59,681 nucleotides of DNA from an uncultured Adlercreutzia sp. GTDB taxonomy: Bacteria; Actinomycetota; Coriobacteriia; Coriobacteriales; Eggerthellaceae. Position 1 is the stretch's first letter, and each line of letters opens with the position of its first letter. Below, piece after piece: positions 25,723-32,889 of the stretch. A model generated the notes under the pieces. That model was not told the DNA's origin, ran no database searches, and was given only the letters and a program-made list of their open reading frames with translations. Location of the stretch: assembly GCA_902478715.1 (NCBI GenBank), contig CABSMC010000004.1:1-59681 (forward strand). Direction: 5' to 3'. The position numbers and the translations under genes were made by a program.

Positions 25723-26031
25723 TCAGCGTTCGCACGAATCGCCCTTTAGCGTATTCCTGACCTCACTGGCACGCTGCCACTCTCCGCCTGACCGTATCTT
25801 GCTAGCCCTCAGCTCCTTTGCCTGGGTTCTTGTTAGGAAATGATAGATTTCCAAATCAAGCACCGCGCATAGCCGGACGAACTCATCGGCCCTCATTGCC
25901 CTGTTCCCCCTCAGGACGTACCAGAGTCTTTTGCCGTCGATTCCGGCCCGGCGCGCAAGCTCCGCGACGCTGATACCGCGCCTTTCGCGCACGGCGTCCA
26001 TCCGCGCAGCTATTTCTCCCGCATGATCCAA
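25723..26031 (-). CDS. Small XRE-type helix-turn-helix protein 2
   Basis: A 102-residue paralogue of the protein at 24617. The core is RERRGISVAELARRAGIDGKRLWYVLRGNRAMRADEFVRLCAVLDLEI, followed by a basic tail that the first copy lacks. An in-frame stop directly precedes the start, which must therefore be the TTG at 26031 or a codon further in. It is the most distal gene on the strand of the arsenical operon, 119 bases after arsR, and may be separately expressed. The target is unknown. The 119-base gap holds nothing I can support. Confidence 0.75.
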   Translation of the reverse strand: MDHAGEIAARMDAVRERRGISVAELARRAGIDGKRLWYVLRGNRAMRADEFVRLCAVLDLEIYHFLTRTQAKELRASKIRSGGEWQRASEVRNTLKGDSCER

Positions 26032-26150
26032 CTATTCCGCCCCGTGGTGAAATCTCTGTGTCCTTGTCGGTCAACACGTCTTCGCTCAGCTCGAAGGCTA
26101 TGGCTAACAGGGCCGAGGCGGCTTCATCATCGATGGAATGCTTGCTGGCG

Positions 26151-26423
26151 CTACCCCAGTTCTTCCAGCAACGTGGCAAGCGCGCCAGCGACTTCCCGGT
26201 TCAGCGAGTAGTGCATCCAGCGCCCCTCCTTCCTCGCCTTCACCACGCCGCAGTCCCGGAGCAGCTTCATGTGGTGGGAGAGAGTGGGCTGCGTCATGTC
26301 GAGCTCGTCGAGAAGACGGCAGGCGCACACATCGCCCCTCTCGGCGACGATCCTTGCAATTCGCAAGCGGTTCTCGTCGCCAAGGGCCTTGAACGCGCGC
26401 GCCGCTTCCTCTGTGTTCATCAT
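26151..26423 (-). CDS. arsR: ArsR/SmtB family metalloid-responsive repressor
   Basis: A 90-residue winged-helix repressor that leaves DNA on binding As(III) or Sb(III). The recognition region is DMTQPTLSHHMKLLRDCGVVKARKEGRWMHYSL. The sensor pair is in GDVCACRLLDEL, matching the CxC of E. coli ArsR (CVC), although the third cysteine there is a leucine here. It is 30 bases downstream of acr3 on the same strand and closes the arsenical operon. Its probable site overlaps the operon promoter at 32147-32204. Confidence 0.93.
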   Translation of the reverse strand: MMNTEEAARAFKALGDENRLRIARIVAERGDVCACRLLDELDMTQPTLSHHMKLLRDCGVVKARKEGRWMHYSLNREVAGALATLLEELG

Positions 26424-26453
26424 TAACCCCCATGGTCACATCTATTGATAGAT

Positions 26454-27581
26454 TTAAATATGTTCCTTCATCCGTCGCTTTTGGTCAAGGCACTGAGAAT
26501 CGGAATCCTGTCCCCGGCCGCGCCCGGTACCCTCGTACCATCTCTTTCCAAGCCCGAGGGACGCGTTCACGAGGAGTATGAGCGCAGGAACCTCGATGAG
26601 GGGTCCGACCACGGCAGCGAACGCCTCTCCCGATGCCAGCCCGAACGTCGCCGCGGCAACGGCGATGGTCAGCTCGAAGTTGTTGCCCGTGGCCGTGAAG
26701 GCGATGGACGCCATGCGCGGGTAGTCCGCTCCCAGCTTATGGGCCAGCCAGGCGCTCGCGAAGAACGTGACGGCGAAGTAGACGACGAGAGGTATCGCAA
26801 TGCGCAGCACGTCAAGCGGCAACTGCGCAATCATATCGCCCTTCAGCGAGAACATGACGACGATGGTGAATAGCAGGGCGACGGGCGTGATCTTCGATAT
26901 TTTCGGAACTACCCTCTTTTCAAAGTAATCCTCCCCTCTAGTGCGCACGAAAAGGCCGCGCGTGATAGCTCCCGCCACAAGCGGGATGCCGAGGTAGACG
27001 AGCACGCTCTGGGCGATCTCCCACATGGACACATCGACCATGGCCGCCTGAACCCCGAACGCGGGCGCTGCCACGGCCAGAAAGAACCAAGCCATGGGAC
27101 CGTACAAGAGGACCTGGAATACGGCGTTCACCGCCACGAGCCCGGCCGCGTAGTTGTTGTCGCCTCCCGCGAGCTCGTTCCAAACGAGCACCATCGCGAT
27201 GCATCGGGCGAGCCCGATCATGATGATGCCGCTCATGTAGGCGGGGGCATCGTTCAGGAAGATGAGCGCGAGGGCGAACATGAGGATGGGGCAAACCACC
27301 CAGTTGAGCAGAAGGGAGAGGGCAAGGAGCCTCTTGTCCCTAAAGACCTCCGGCATCTTCGAGTACTGGACCTTCGCCAAGGGCGAGTACATCATGAGGA
27401 TGAGCCCGGCGGCGATGGGGATATTCGTTGTCCCGACGCTCATGGAGTCGAGCGCGTCGGAGACGCCCGGGAAGGCGGCCCCGATGCCGACGCCTGCCGC
27501 CATTGCCAGGAATATCCAAAGCGTAAGCAGGCGGTCGAACGCTCCGAGCCTCGCCATCGTGCCTTTTCCCTTGGATGCCAT
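26454..27581 (-). CDS. acr3: ACR3 family arsenite efflux permease
   Basis: A 375-residue inner-membrane arsenite exporter with ten predicted helices. The ACR3 signatures are clear: GLARCIAMVLVWNELAGGD with the essential cysteine in helix 4, and TATGNNFELTIAVAAATFGL with the conserved glutamate in helix 9. It uses the membrane potential or proton gradient to expel As(OH)3. It lies 11 bases behind ccdA and 30 bases before arsR. The C-terminal tail is basic and cytoplasmic. Confidence 0.96.
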   Translation of the reverse strand: MASKGKGTMARLGAFDRLLTLWIFLAMAAGVGIGAAFPGVSDALDSMSVGTTNIPIAAGLILMMYSPLAKVQYSKMPEVFRDKRLLALSLLLNWVVCPILMFALALIFLNDAPAYMSGIIMIGLARCIAMVLVWNELAGGDNNYAAGLVAVNAVFQVLLYGPMAWFFLAVAAPAFGVQAAMVDVSMWEIAQSVLVYLGIPLVAGAITRGLFVRTRGEDYFEKRVVPKISKITPVALLFTIVVMFSLKGDMIAQLPLDVLRIAIPLVVYFAVTFFASAWLAHKLGADYPRMASIAFTATGNNFELTIAVAAATFGLASGEAFAAVVGPLIEVPALILLVNASLGLGKRWYEGTGRGRGQDSDSQCLDQKRRMKEHI

Positions 27582-27592
27582 ACCGTCTCCTT

Positions 27593-28282
27593 CTAAAGGG
27601 CTGTGTAGATGAGGTAGATTCCGATGAGCGCTATTACGGCTCCCATCACGTATTTCAAGACATTGGAGAGCCGACCGTAACGCTTGCTTTCCGAGAGCGA
27701 CTTCACGAAACCTGTGGAGGTCCCGGCGATCACCGCGAGGATGCTATGGCCGACAGAGTACGCGACGAGCATGACCGCGCTCCAAGCAATACTCCCGCTT
27801 GAGGCCACCACTGCGAGCAGAGCTATAAGCACGGGCGTGGAGCACGGAGAGGCGAAGATGCCAGCGAGCACGCCGGTGACGAGCGCCCCCGCGTACCCTC
27901 GCTTCGTGTTCTTGGAGGTAAGGTATGTCGAAGGGATTATCTCGACGACGCCGCACACTTGGAGCGCCATAGCGAGCATGAGGACGCCCAAGATGATGTA
28001 GAGCCAGCCTCCGCCGCTTCCGAGCAAGCTGCCCGCCGCCGTCGCAACGATGCCGAGTGCGCAGAACGCCACTGCCGTGCCCAAAGCAAAGACGAGCGAG
28101 AGCTTGAGCGACTGCGATGTGCCCTTCTGCTCGACCCCTCCCACATAGGCGATGGCCAGCGACGCGCCGGACAGCGAGCAGGGCGTGAAGGAGGTGAGCA
28201 CGCCTCCCGCGAAAGCCGCCAAAGGCGCGAACCATGCGTTCTCGCCGATGAAGGCCGCTATCCAGCTTATGGCCGCATCCAT
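27593..28282 (-). CDS. CcdA/DsbD-type thiol-disulfide transmembrane transporter
   Basis: A 229-residue membrane protein of the CcdA family with six predicted helices, moving reducing equivalents from cytoplasmic thioredoxin across the membrane. The two essential cysteines are in TSFTPCSLSGASLAIAYVGG (helix 1) and FASPCSTPVLIALLAVV (helix 4). It starts three bases after the stop of the membrane-anchored thioredoxin gene, so the two are very likely partners: CcdA would reduce the extracytoplasmic thioredoxin. In this operon the electrons may serve metalloid handling. Confidence 0.92.
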   Translation of the reverse strand: MDAAISWIAAFIGENAWFAPLAAFAGGVLTSFTPCSLSGASLAIAYVGGVEQKGTSQSLKLSLVFALGTAVAFCALGIVATAAGSLLGSGGGWLYIILGVLMLAMALQVCGVVEIIPSTYLTSKNTKRGYAGALVTGVLAGIFASPCSTPVLIALLAVVASSGSIAWSAVMLVAYSVGHSILAVIAGTSTGFVKSLSESKRYGRLSNVLKYVMGAVIALIGIYLIYTAL

Positions 28283-28285
28283 CGG

Positions 28286-28888
28286 CTACACCCCCATGTC
28301 CGCGAGGATCGCGTCCATCTGCTCCTGGGTGAGGGCCCCTTGGTGCGTGGTGTACGCGTGGTTGCCGGACTCGTCGTCGTACCGGGAGAACTCGAGCCCG
28401 AACTCGTCGGAGAGGCTGGCGCTGGGCACGTAGGGGGCACCGCCCGACATCACGAGCAGTTGCGTGGGTATCACCTGTACCGGGAGGCCGTTCGCTGCAT
28501 TCGGATGCTTCCATACGTCCACGAACTTGACGATGGCGCTCCCCTGCGCGGAGCGGTTCGCCTCCTCAAGGACGGGCGCCATCGCCTTGCAGGGGGCGCA
28601 GCTGTCGGACCCGAAGTCGATGACGGCCGGCACGTTGGCGGCGGCGATGTCGCTCATGCTGACCGAAGATGCTTCCAACGCCCAGATGTCACCTTCCTCA
28701 CCGGCAGTGTTTTCGCCAAGCGCTCCTGCAGGTTTGTCGGCGCCCTTGATGGCCCATGCTCCCACGAGCACGATGGCTATCATGATGACGGCGATGATCG
28801 CCCCGCGTTTGCTGCCTGCAGTTGCGTTGTCCGAAGCGGGACGTGATCTGGCTGGCTTCGCGGAGGCGGCGCTCCTCTTCTTTCCCAC
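28286..28888 (-). CDS. Membrane-anchored thioredoxin-like protein
   Basis: A 200-residue protein with a basic N-terminus, one signal-anchor helix (GAIIAVIMIAIVLVGAWAI, about 33-51) and an extracytoplasmic thioredoxin domain. The redox site is DFGSDSCAPCKAM, and the cis-proline is in QVIPTQLLV. The start is taken as GTG 28888, five bases after the preceding stop, because upstream codons belong to that gene. It is sandwiched between a cytoplasmic thioredoxin-fold protein and CcdA. I infer a relay from CcdA to an unknown exported target. Confidence 0.85.
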   Translation of the reverse strand: MGKKRSAASAKPARSRPASDNATAGSKRGAIIAVIMIAIVLVGAWAIKGADKPAGALGENTAGEEGDIWALEASSVSMSDIAAANVPAVIDFGSDSCAPCKAMAPVLEEANRSAQGSAIVKFVDVWKHPNAANGLPVQVIPTQLLVMSGGAPYVPSASLSDEFGLEFSRYDDESGNHAYTTHQGALTQEQMDAILADMGV

Positions 28889-28893
28889 GGGGA

Positions 28894-29259
28894 TCAGAGC
28901 ATCCCGGCGATCTCGGCGGCGCTCAGCACCTTGCCCTGGGAGACCACCTTGCCGTCCACGACGAGTGCGGGGGTGGCCATGACCCCGGCGGCGGCCATGG
29001 TCGCAGCGTCCGACACATGGCGCACGGCGATAGGCCTGGCGATGCCTTCCACAGCCGCTCTCGCGTTCTCTTCCAACTGATGGCACTTCCTGCAGCCCGG
29101 CCCCATGACGACGAGCTCCTGCGCTGGCGAGGGCGCGCTTCCTTCTACATCCGTCTGCGACGAATCGCCATTCTGCGATTCCGCGACCTCTTCTATATGG
29201 ATGTCGCAGCATCCGCCCTTCTTCTCCTCGTTGCCGAACAGCTTGTCGAACAGTCCCAT
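28894..29259 (-). CDS. Small thioredoxin-fold redox protein with N-terminal vicinal cysteines
   Basis: A 121-residue protein starting at ATG 29259 behind AGGAG. Residues 15-25 hold KKGGCCDIHIEE, a vicinal cysteine pair. From about 45 on comes a thioredoxin_3-type domain with GPGCRKCHQLEENAR (active CxxC) and a cis-proline in VMATPALVVDGKVV. Such redox-active disulfide proteins often accompany ArsP-type permeases. The CC pair could hand trivalent arsenic to the permease or be reduced by it. This is inference from motif and operon position. Confidence 0.88.
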   Translation of the reverse strand: MGLFDKLFGNEEKKGGCCDIHIEEVAESQNGDSSQTDVEGSAPSPAQELVVMGPGCRKCHQLEENARAAVEGIARPIAVRHVSDAATMAAAGVMATPALVVDGKVVSQGKVLSAAEIAGML

Positions 29260-29342
29260 GATCTCTCCTATCTGTCGTTTGTTGCTTGCTTGGGTTTCCA
29301 TTGCGCGTGGTCCGCTTTGCGCGGGTCGGGTCGTTCGTGCGC

Positions 29343-30344
29343 TTACACGAAGGGTTGCAGCCAGTTGAACACATAGCCGCTGACGATCATCCCCGCCAGG
29401 CACACACCCACGAAGGCCGCGAGCAGCTTCGGCCTCACCACGCGTGAGAGCATGGTGAGTGAGGGGATGGAGAGCACCGTCACGCTCATCATGAACGCGA
29501 GGATGGTGCCGAGTCCGACACCCTTCTGGAACAGCGCCTCAGCGATGGGGATGGTGCCGAAGATGTCGGCGTAGATGGGCGCGCCGATGAGCGTGGCGAG
29601 CACCACCGCGAAGGGGTTGCCGTCGCCCAGCACGGCCTCGATGACGTCCTGGGGGATCCAGTTGTGGATGAGGGCGCCCACGGCCACGCCGACGAGGATG
29701 AACGGGAACACCTTGCGAAAGGTCTCGCCGGTCTGCCCGAGCGCGTAGCGCACGCGGTCGCGCCGGGTCATCGTCTCGCTCGTGTCCGCCTCCACCGCCT
29801 CGCCGCGTACGAAGTCGGCCACCTGGTCCGCGAGCCCCATGTGCTCGATGGCCGTTCCGCCCGCAACGGCGATGACGAGCCCTACCACCGTGTAGATGAA
29901 GGCCACGTGTGGCCCGAAGATGCTCATGATGAGGATGATGGAGGCTATGTCCACCATGGGCGACGAGATGAGGAACGAGAACGTCACGCCGAGCGGCAGC
30001 CCCGCTCGCGTGAACGCGATGAACAGCGGGATGGACGAGCACGCGCAGAACGGCGTCACCGTGCCCAAAAGCGCTCCCGCGATGTTGCCGCCGACGCCCT
30101 TGAACCGCCCGAGGATGCGCTTGCTGCGTTCGGGCGGAAAGTAGCTTTGGATGTAGCTGATGACGAAGATCATCACGCACAGCAGGATGACGATCTTGAT
30201 GGTGTCGTAGATGAAGAAGTGCAGTGTGCCGCCCCACTGCGAGGCCGTGTCCAGCCCTGCCGCGCCCAGAAGCCCCGCGATCAGGTCGGAGAGCCACTGC
30301 ATCTTTAGCACCTGGTCCATGAGGAATGTCCCTATTGCTTCCAT
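29343..30344 (-). CDS. ArsP-type (UPF0718/DUF318) permease 2
   Basis: A 333-residue integral membrane protein of the UPF0718 permease family, which includes ArsP, an exporter of trivalent methyl- and aryl-arsenicals. Each half starts with the family hallmark. The first, GTVTPFCACSSIPLFIAFTRAGLPLGVTFSFLISSPMV, has the C-x-C pair. The second is FGTIPIAEALFQKGVGLGTILAFMMSVTVLSIPSL. The long cytoplasmic loop between them (about 180-215) is acidic. The start is backed by AAAGGAGG. It is paralogous to the permease at 31046. Confidence 0.9.
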   Translation of the reverse strand: MEAIGTFLMDQVLKMQWLSDLIAGLLGAAGLDTASQWGGTLHFFIYDTIKIVILLCVMIFVISYIQSYFPPERSKRILGRFKGVGGNIAGALLGTVTPFCACSSIPLFIAFTRAGLPLGVTFSFLISSPMVDIASIILIMSIFGPHVAFIYTVVGLVIAVAGGTAIEHMGLADQVADFVRGEAVEADTSETMTRRDRVRYALGQTGETFRKVFPFILVGVAVGALIHNWIPQDVIEAVLGDGNPFAVVLATLIGAPIYADIFGTIPIAEALFQKGVGLGTILAFMMSVTVLSIPSLTMLSRVVRPKLLAAFVGVCLAGMIVSGYVFNWLQPFV

Positions 30345-30394
30345 TTGACCTCCTTTCTATGCGTCTTTGCATATCTAGAAACGGACTAGCTCAC

Positions 30395-31015
30395 TTACGC
30401 TGGTTGCGTCACAGCCGCGGGAAGACGCCTCTTCGGTTGATAGCTGCGCTTCGAGAAGAGAAGCCCGGAGTCGTAGATCCAGTCACCGAACAGCCTGGTT
30501 CTTCCCCGGCCGTCCATCATGAGAAACCGGGACTCCTCGCGTCCCTCGTCTATGCTTCTCAAAGCTTGCTTGTCTGAGAGGCAGTTATGGTTGCAACAGC
30601 AAAGGGGCCTTACTATCGACCTCATGAAGGCCATGGTGTCCGACTCGCCTTCCGCGGCATCCATCTGAGAGAGCTCCCCATTGTGCATGAAGGCCGCCTC
30701 GGCTCGTCCTTTGAGCGCAAGAGAAGCGCTTGCAGCCCCTATCGGGAAGGGATGGCATTGCTGCGAATCCACCTTTCCCGATGTGGAGACGCGGAAATGG
30801 ATGGCGATGGGAATCTGCTCCATGTCTTGGCGGCCGCTCAGGGAACGCCATGCCTCCAGGAAGCTTTCCCATGTCATAAGCCCTTTGATGAAGTGCAGGG
30901 TGCCGTTCTCGGGCCACATGAGCCCCGCACCGTCCGGGTTGCGCTTCCAGCAGATTCGCAGTAACGGCTCCTTCGGCAACGGAGCTTCGAGTGGCTTGTA
31001 GACGATGACGCACAC
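30395..31015 (-). CDS. Class II glutamine amidotransferase-like protein
   Basis: A 206-residue Ntn-hydrolase-fold protein. The start codon GTG is followed directly by the nucleophile: MCVIVYKP. Further family marks are NPDGAGLMW, AIHFRVSTSG and FMHNGELSQMD. These match stand-alone class II amidotransferase domains of the YafJ type, also seen on phages and plasmids, which split glutamine; no synthase domain is attached. It sits inside the arsenical operon between two permease genes, an unusual place. Its acceptor substrate is unknown. AAAGGA lies nine bases before the GTG. Confidence 0.8.
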   Translation of the reverse strand: MCVIVYKPLEAPLPKEPLLRICWKRNPDGAGLMWPENGTLHFIKGLMTWESFLEAWRSLSGRQDMEQIPIAIHFRVSTSGKVDSQQCHPFPIGAASASLALKGRAEAAFMHNGELSQMDAAEGESDTMAFMRSIVRPLCCCNHNCLSDKQALRSIDEGREESRFLMMDGRGRTRLFGDWIYDSGLLFSKRSYQPKRRLPAAVTQPA

Positions 31016-31045
31016 GACAGGATTCCTTTCCTCGAATCGGCTGCG

Positions 31046-31987
31046 CTAAAGAGAGAACAGCGTGAACGCGAAGCCCGTGCCCACCGCCACCAGGAAGATG
31101 CAGAGCACGAACGTGACGACCATCTGCTTCTTGAAGATGCTGTTCAGAAGCGACACCTCGGGGATGGAGGCGCCCGCGCCTCCCAGGATGAGCGCGATGA
31201 CGATGCCGGCGGAGACGCCCTTGTCCATGAGGATGCCAGCGATGGGGATCATCGTCTCCACCCGGATGTACATGGGGATGCCGATGACCGCTGCGAGCGG
31301 GATGGCCCAGAGGTTGTCCGCCCCGGCGAAGTTCTCCAGAAGCTCGGTGGGTACGAAGCCGTAGATGAACGCGCCGATGCCCGCGCCCAGAAGCAGCCAG
31401 CCTATGACGCCCTTGAACAGGCCGATGGCGTCCTTCACGGCGTACTTGCATGCCTGCCACTGCTTCTGCCAGAACGTGCCTTCGAGCTTCTCCCAGGTGA
31501 TGTCCTCGCAACCGCAGCCGCCCGAGACATTCACGTTCTTCACGTAGCGCGAGAAGCCGAGTTTGTCGAGCAGGAGCCCAACGCAAATCGCGAATACGAA
31601 GGTGATGAGGGCATACACGACGGTAGGAAGCGGTCCGAAGAACACCAGCAGTAGCGCGATGATGGCCGGGTTCAGGATGGGAGAGGTCATGAGGAATGAT
31701 ATAGCCCCCGAGAACGGCGCGCCGCTCTTGAACAGGCCCACGAGCACGGGGATGGTGGAGCACGAGCAGAAGGGCGTCACGCTGCCGAGCAGCGCGCCAA
31801 GTATGGCATTCTCCACCTTGTGCGGGCGGGTGAGCAGGCGCTTGATGCGGTCCTTCGACACCCATATCTGCAGGAGCGCCACGAGGAAGCTGATGGCTAT
31901 GAAGAGGGCGAACAGCTCTCCGAACAGGTAGAGGAAGGTTCCTCCGACCGAGAGCAGGTTCTCCACGGTGAAAAGGTTTTCGAGCAT
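31046..31987 (-). CDS. ArsP-type (UPF0718/DUF318) permease 1
   Basis: A 313-residue permease, first gene of the arsenical operon. The start is ATG 31987 behind AGGAG. Family marks are GSVTPFCSCSTIPVLVGLFKSGAPFSGAISFLMTSPIL and VETMIPIAGILMDKGVSAGIVIALILGGAGASIPEV. The central cytoplasmic loop carries a thiol-rich NVSGGCGCEDITWEK absent from permease 2, a plausible metalloid-binding site. Eight or so helices are predicted. It is likely to export organoarsenicals; the exact substrate is not readable from sequence. Confidence 0.9.
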   Translation of the reverse strand: MLENLFTVENLLSVGGTFLYLFGELFALFIAISFLVALLQIWVSKDRIKRLLTRPHKVENAILGALLGSVTPFCSCSTIPVLVGLFKSGAPFSGAISFLMTSPILNPAIIALLLVFFGPLPTVVYALITFVFAICVGLLLDKLGFSRYVKNVNVSGGCGCEDITWEKLEGTFWQKQWQACKYAVKDAIGLFKGVIGWLLLGAGIGAFIYGFVPTELLENFAGADNLWAIPLAAVIGIPMYIRVETMIPIAGILMDKGVSAGIVIALILGGAGASIPEVSLLNSIFKKQMVVTFVLCIFLVAVGTGFAFTLFSL

Positions 31988-32146
31988 GGTATCTCCTATC
32001 GGCGGCGGAAGCCGGCAGCAGGCAAGGGGGTGATGTCTGCTGCCGTCCGCGCCCAAGGGTTGAGCGGATGGGACAAAAGAAGTGTCGGAGTCTCGCTACA
32101 CCGACCGGCACCGATAGCGTCTTCTGCATACGCACATGCTTGCTCC

Positions 32147-32204
32147 CATATATCGAAGTTTGTAAATGTGTTAGCTAGTATATTCAAACATCGAAATATG
32201 TCAA
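32147..32204 (-). promoter_or_regulatory. Promoter and probable ArsR operators of the arsenical operon
   Basis: On the minus strand TTGACA (32199-32204) and TATACT (32177-32182) are spaced by 16 bases. CAAACATCGAAATATG (32185-32200) lies in the spacer. A near-copy in reverse orientation, CATATATCGAAGTTTG (32147-32162), lies just past the expected start point, with 14 of 16 positions identical. A repressor on these two sites would block both polymerase binding and clearance. ArsR at 26151 is the obvious candidate. Confidence 0.75.
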
Positions 32205-32229
32205 TATGTTTTGCAGCAAAGCAAGAGGC

Positions 32230-32307
32230 CTATTCCGTGTACACGGTCCACGGAATAGCTCTTGACCGCCGCGTGCATTCTCTTCGGAAGGCGCGATTCA
32301 TGCACGT
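32230..32307. other. Probable oriT region
   Basis: A perfect 10-bp inverted repeat, CTATTCCGTG (32230-32239) and CACGGAATAG (32249-32258), has a 9-base loop. It is followed by a second, 7-bp repeat, CGTGCAT and ATGCACG, between about 32271 and 32307. The position just before a mobC-mobA pair and the paired repeats are typical of relaxase recognition sites. The nick site is not assigned. Confidence 0.55.
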
Positions 32308-32417
32308 TTCGGGCGGCATCGTTATGAGGACGAATCTTCCCGAAACGGCACGGCGGCATCACACGCCTCGCCGTGCTCGGCTACGCTCTTTGCGGGGGAT
32401 TCCCCGCGCCCCTGAAA

Positions 32418-32471
32418 GCGTCGGCCGAGCCTCCTTGGAAACCCAACTCGGAAGGAGACTCCGGCCGACGC
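32418..32471 (+). promoter_or_regulatory. Hairpin sequestering the mobC start
   Basis: GCGTCGGCC (32418-32426) pairs with GGCCGACGC (32463-32471), ending one base before the mobC ATG. Inside it CTCCTT (32431-32436) pairs with AAGGAG (32452-32457), the only Shine-Dalgarno-like sequence. In RNA this would hide the ribosome site, so mobC translation may be held low until the hairpin opens. Confidence 0.6.
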
Positions 32472-32472
32472 G

Positions 32473-32883
32473 ATGGAGCGACACCCCAAGCAGATCCACG
32501 TGCGCATGTCCGAAGATGAGGTCGCCCGCGCGAAGGCGCTCGCCAAAAGCCTCGGCATGACGCTCTCCGACCTCATCCGCACGCTCCTGCAGCTGCCCGC
32601 ATCCTCGGTCGGGGAAGGCGGCAACCTCGTCGTCATAGACCGGGTGACAGCCTTGAAGCTCGCGCGGGAGATGCGGCGGTGGGGGCACCACTACAACCAG
32701 GCCGTGCACGCCCTGAACGCCATCGCCTACTACCTTCGCGCCAACGACATGGACACCTCAGACGTGCTCGAAGAGCTCGACCGCACATCGGCAAGACTCG
32801 CCGCCATGCAGCCGGGCATCGAGGCGCTGCGGCGCGAGGCGGAGGCCATATCGCAGCGCGCCATCGCGGCCATCGGGCAGTGA
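32473..32883 (+). CDS. mobC: MobC-like relaxosome accessory protein
   Basis: A 136-residue DNA-binding protein. The N-terminal ribbon-helix-helix (KQIHVRMSEDEVARAKALAKSLGMTLSDLIRTLL) is followed by a helical C-terminus with MRRWGHHYNQAVHALNAIAYYLR, the MobC signature seen next to MOBP/MOBQ relaxases. It would help melt or bend oriT for the relaxase. It ends seven bases before the relaxase gene. Translation start may be masked by the hairpin at 32418-32471. Confidence 0.88.
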   Translation: MERHPKQIHVRMSEDEVARAKALAKSLGMTLSDLIRTLLQLPASSVGEGGNLVVIDRVTALKLAREMRRWGHHYNQAVHALNAIAYYLRANDMDTSDVLEELDRTSARLAAMQPGIEALRREAEAISQRAIAAIGQ

Positions 32884-32889
32884 CGCGCC

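Noticed and set aside
26032..26150. A small gene or antitoxin between arsR and XRE protein 2
   Set aside because: A frame reading SIDDEAASALLAIAFELSEDV exists but has no start with a ribosome site and is mostly shadow of the XRE gene.
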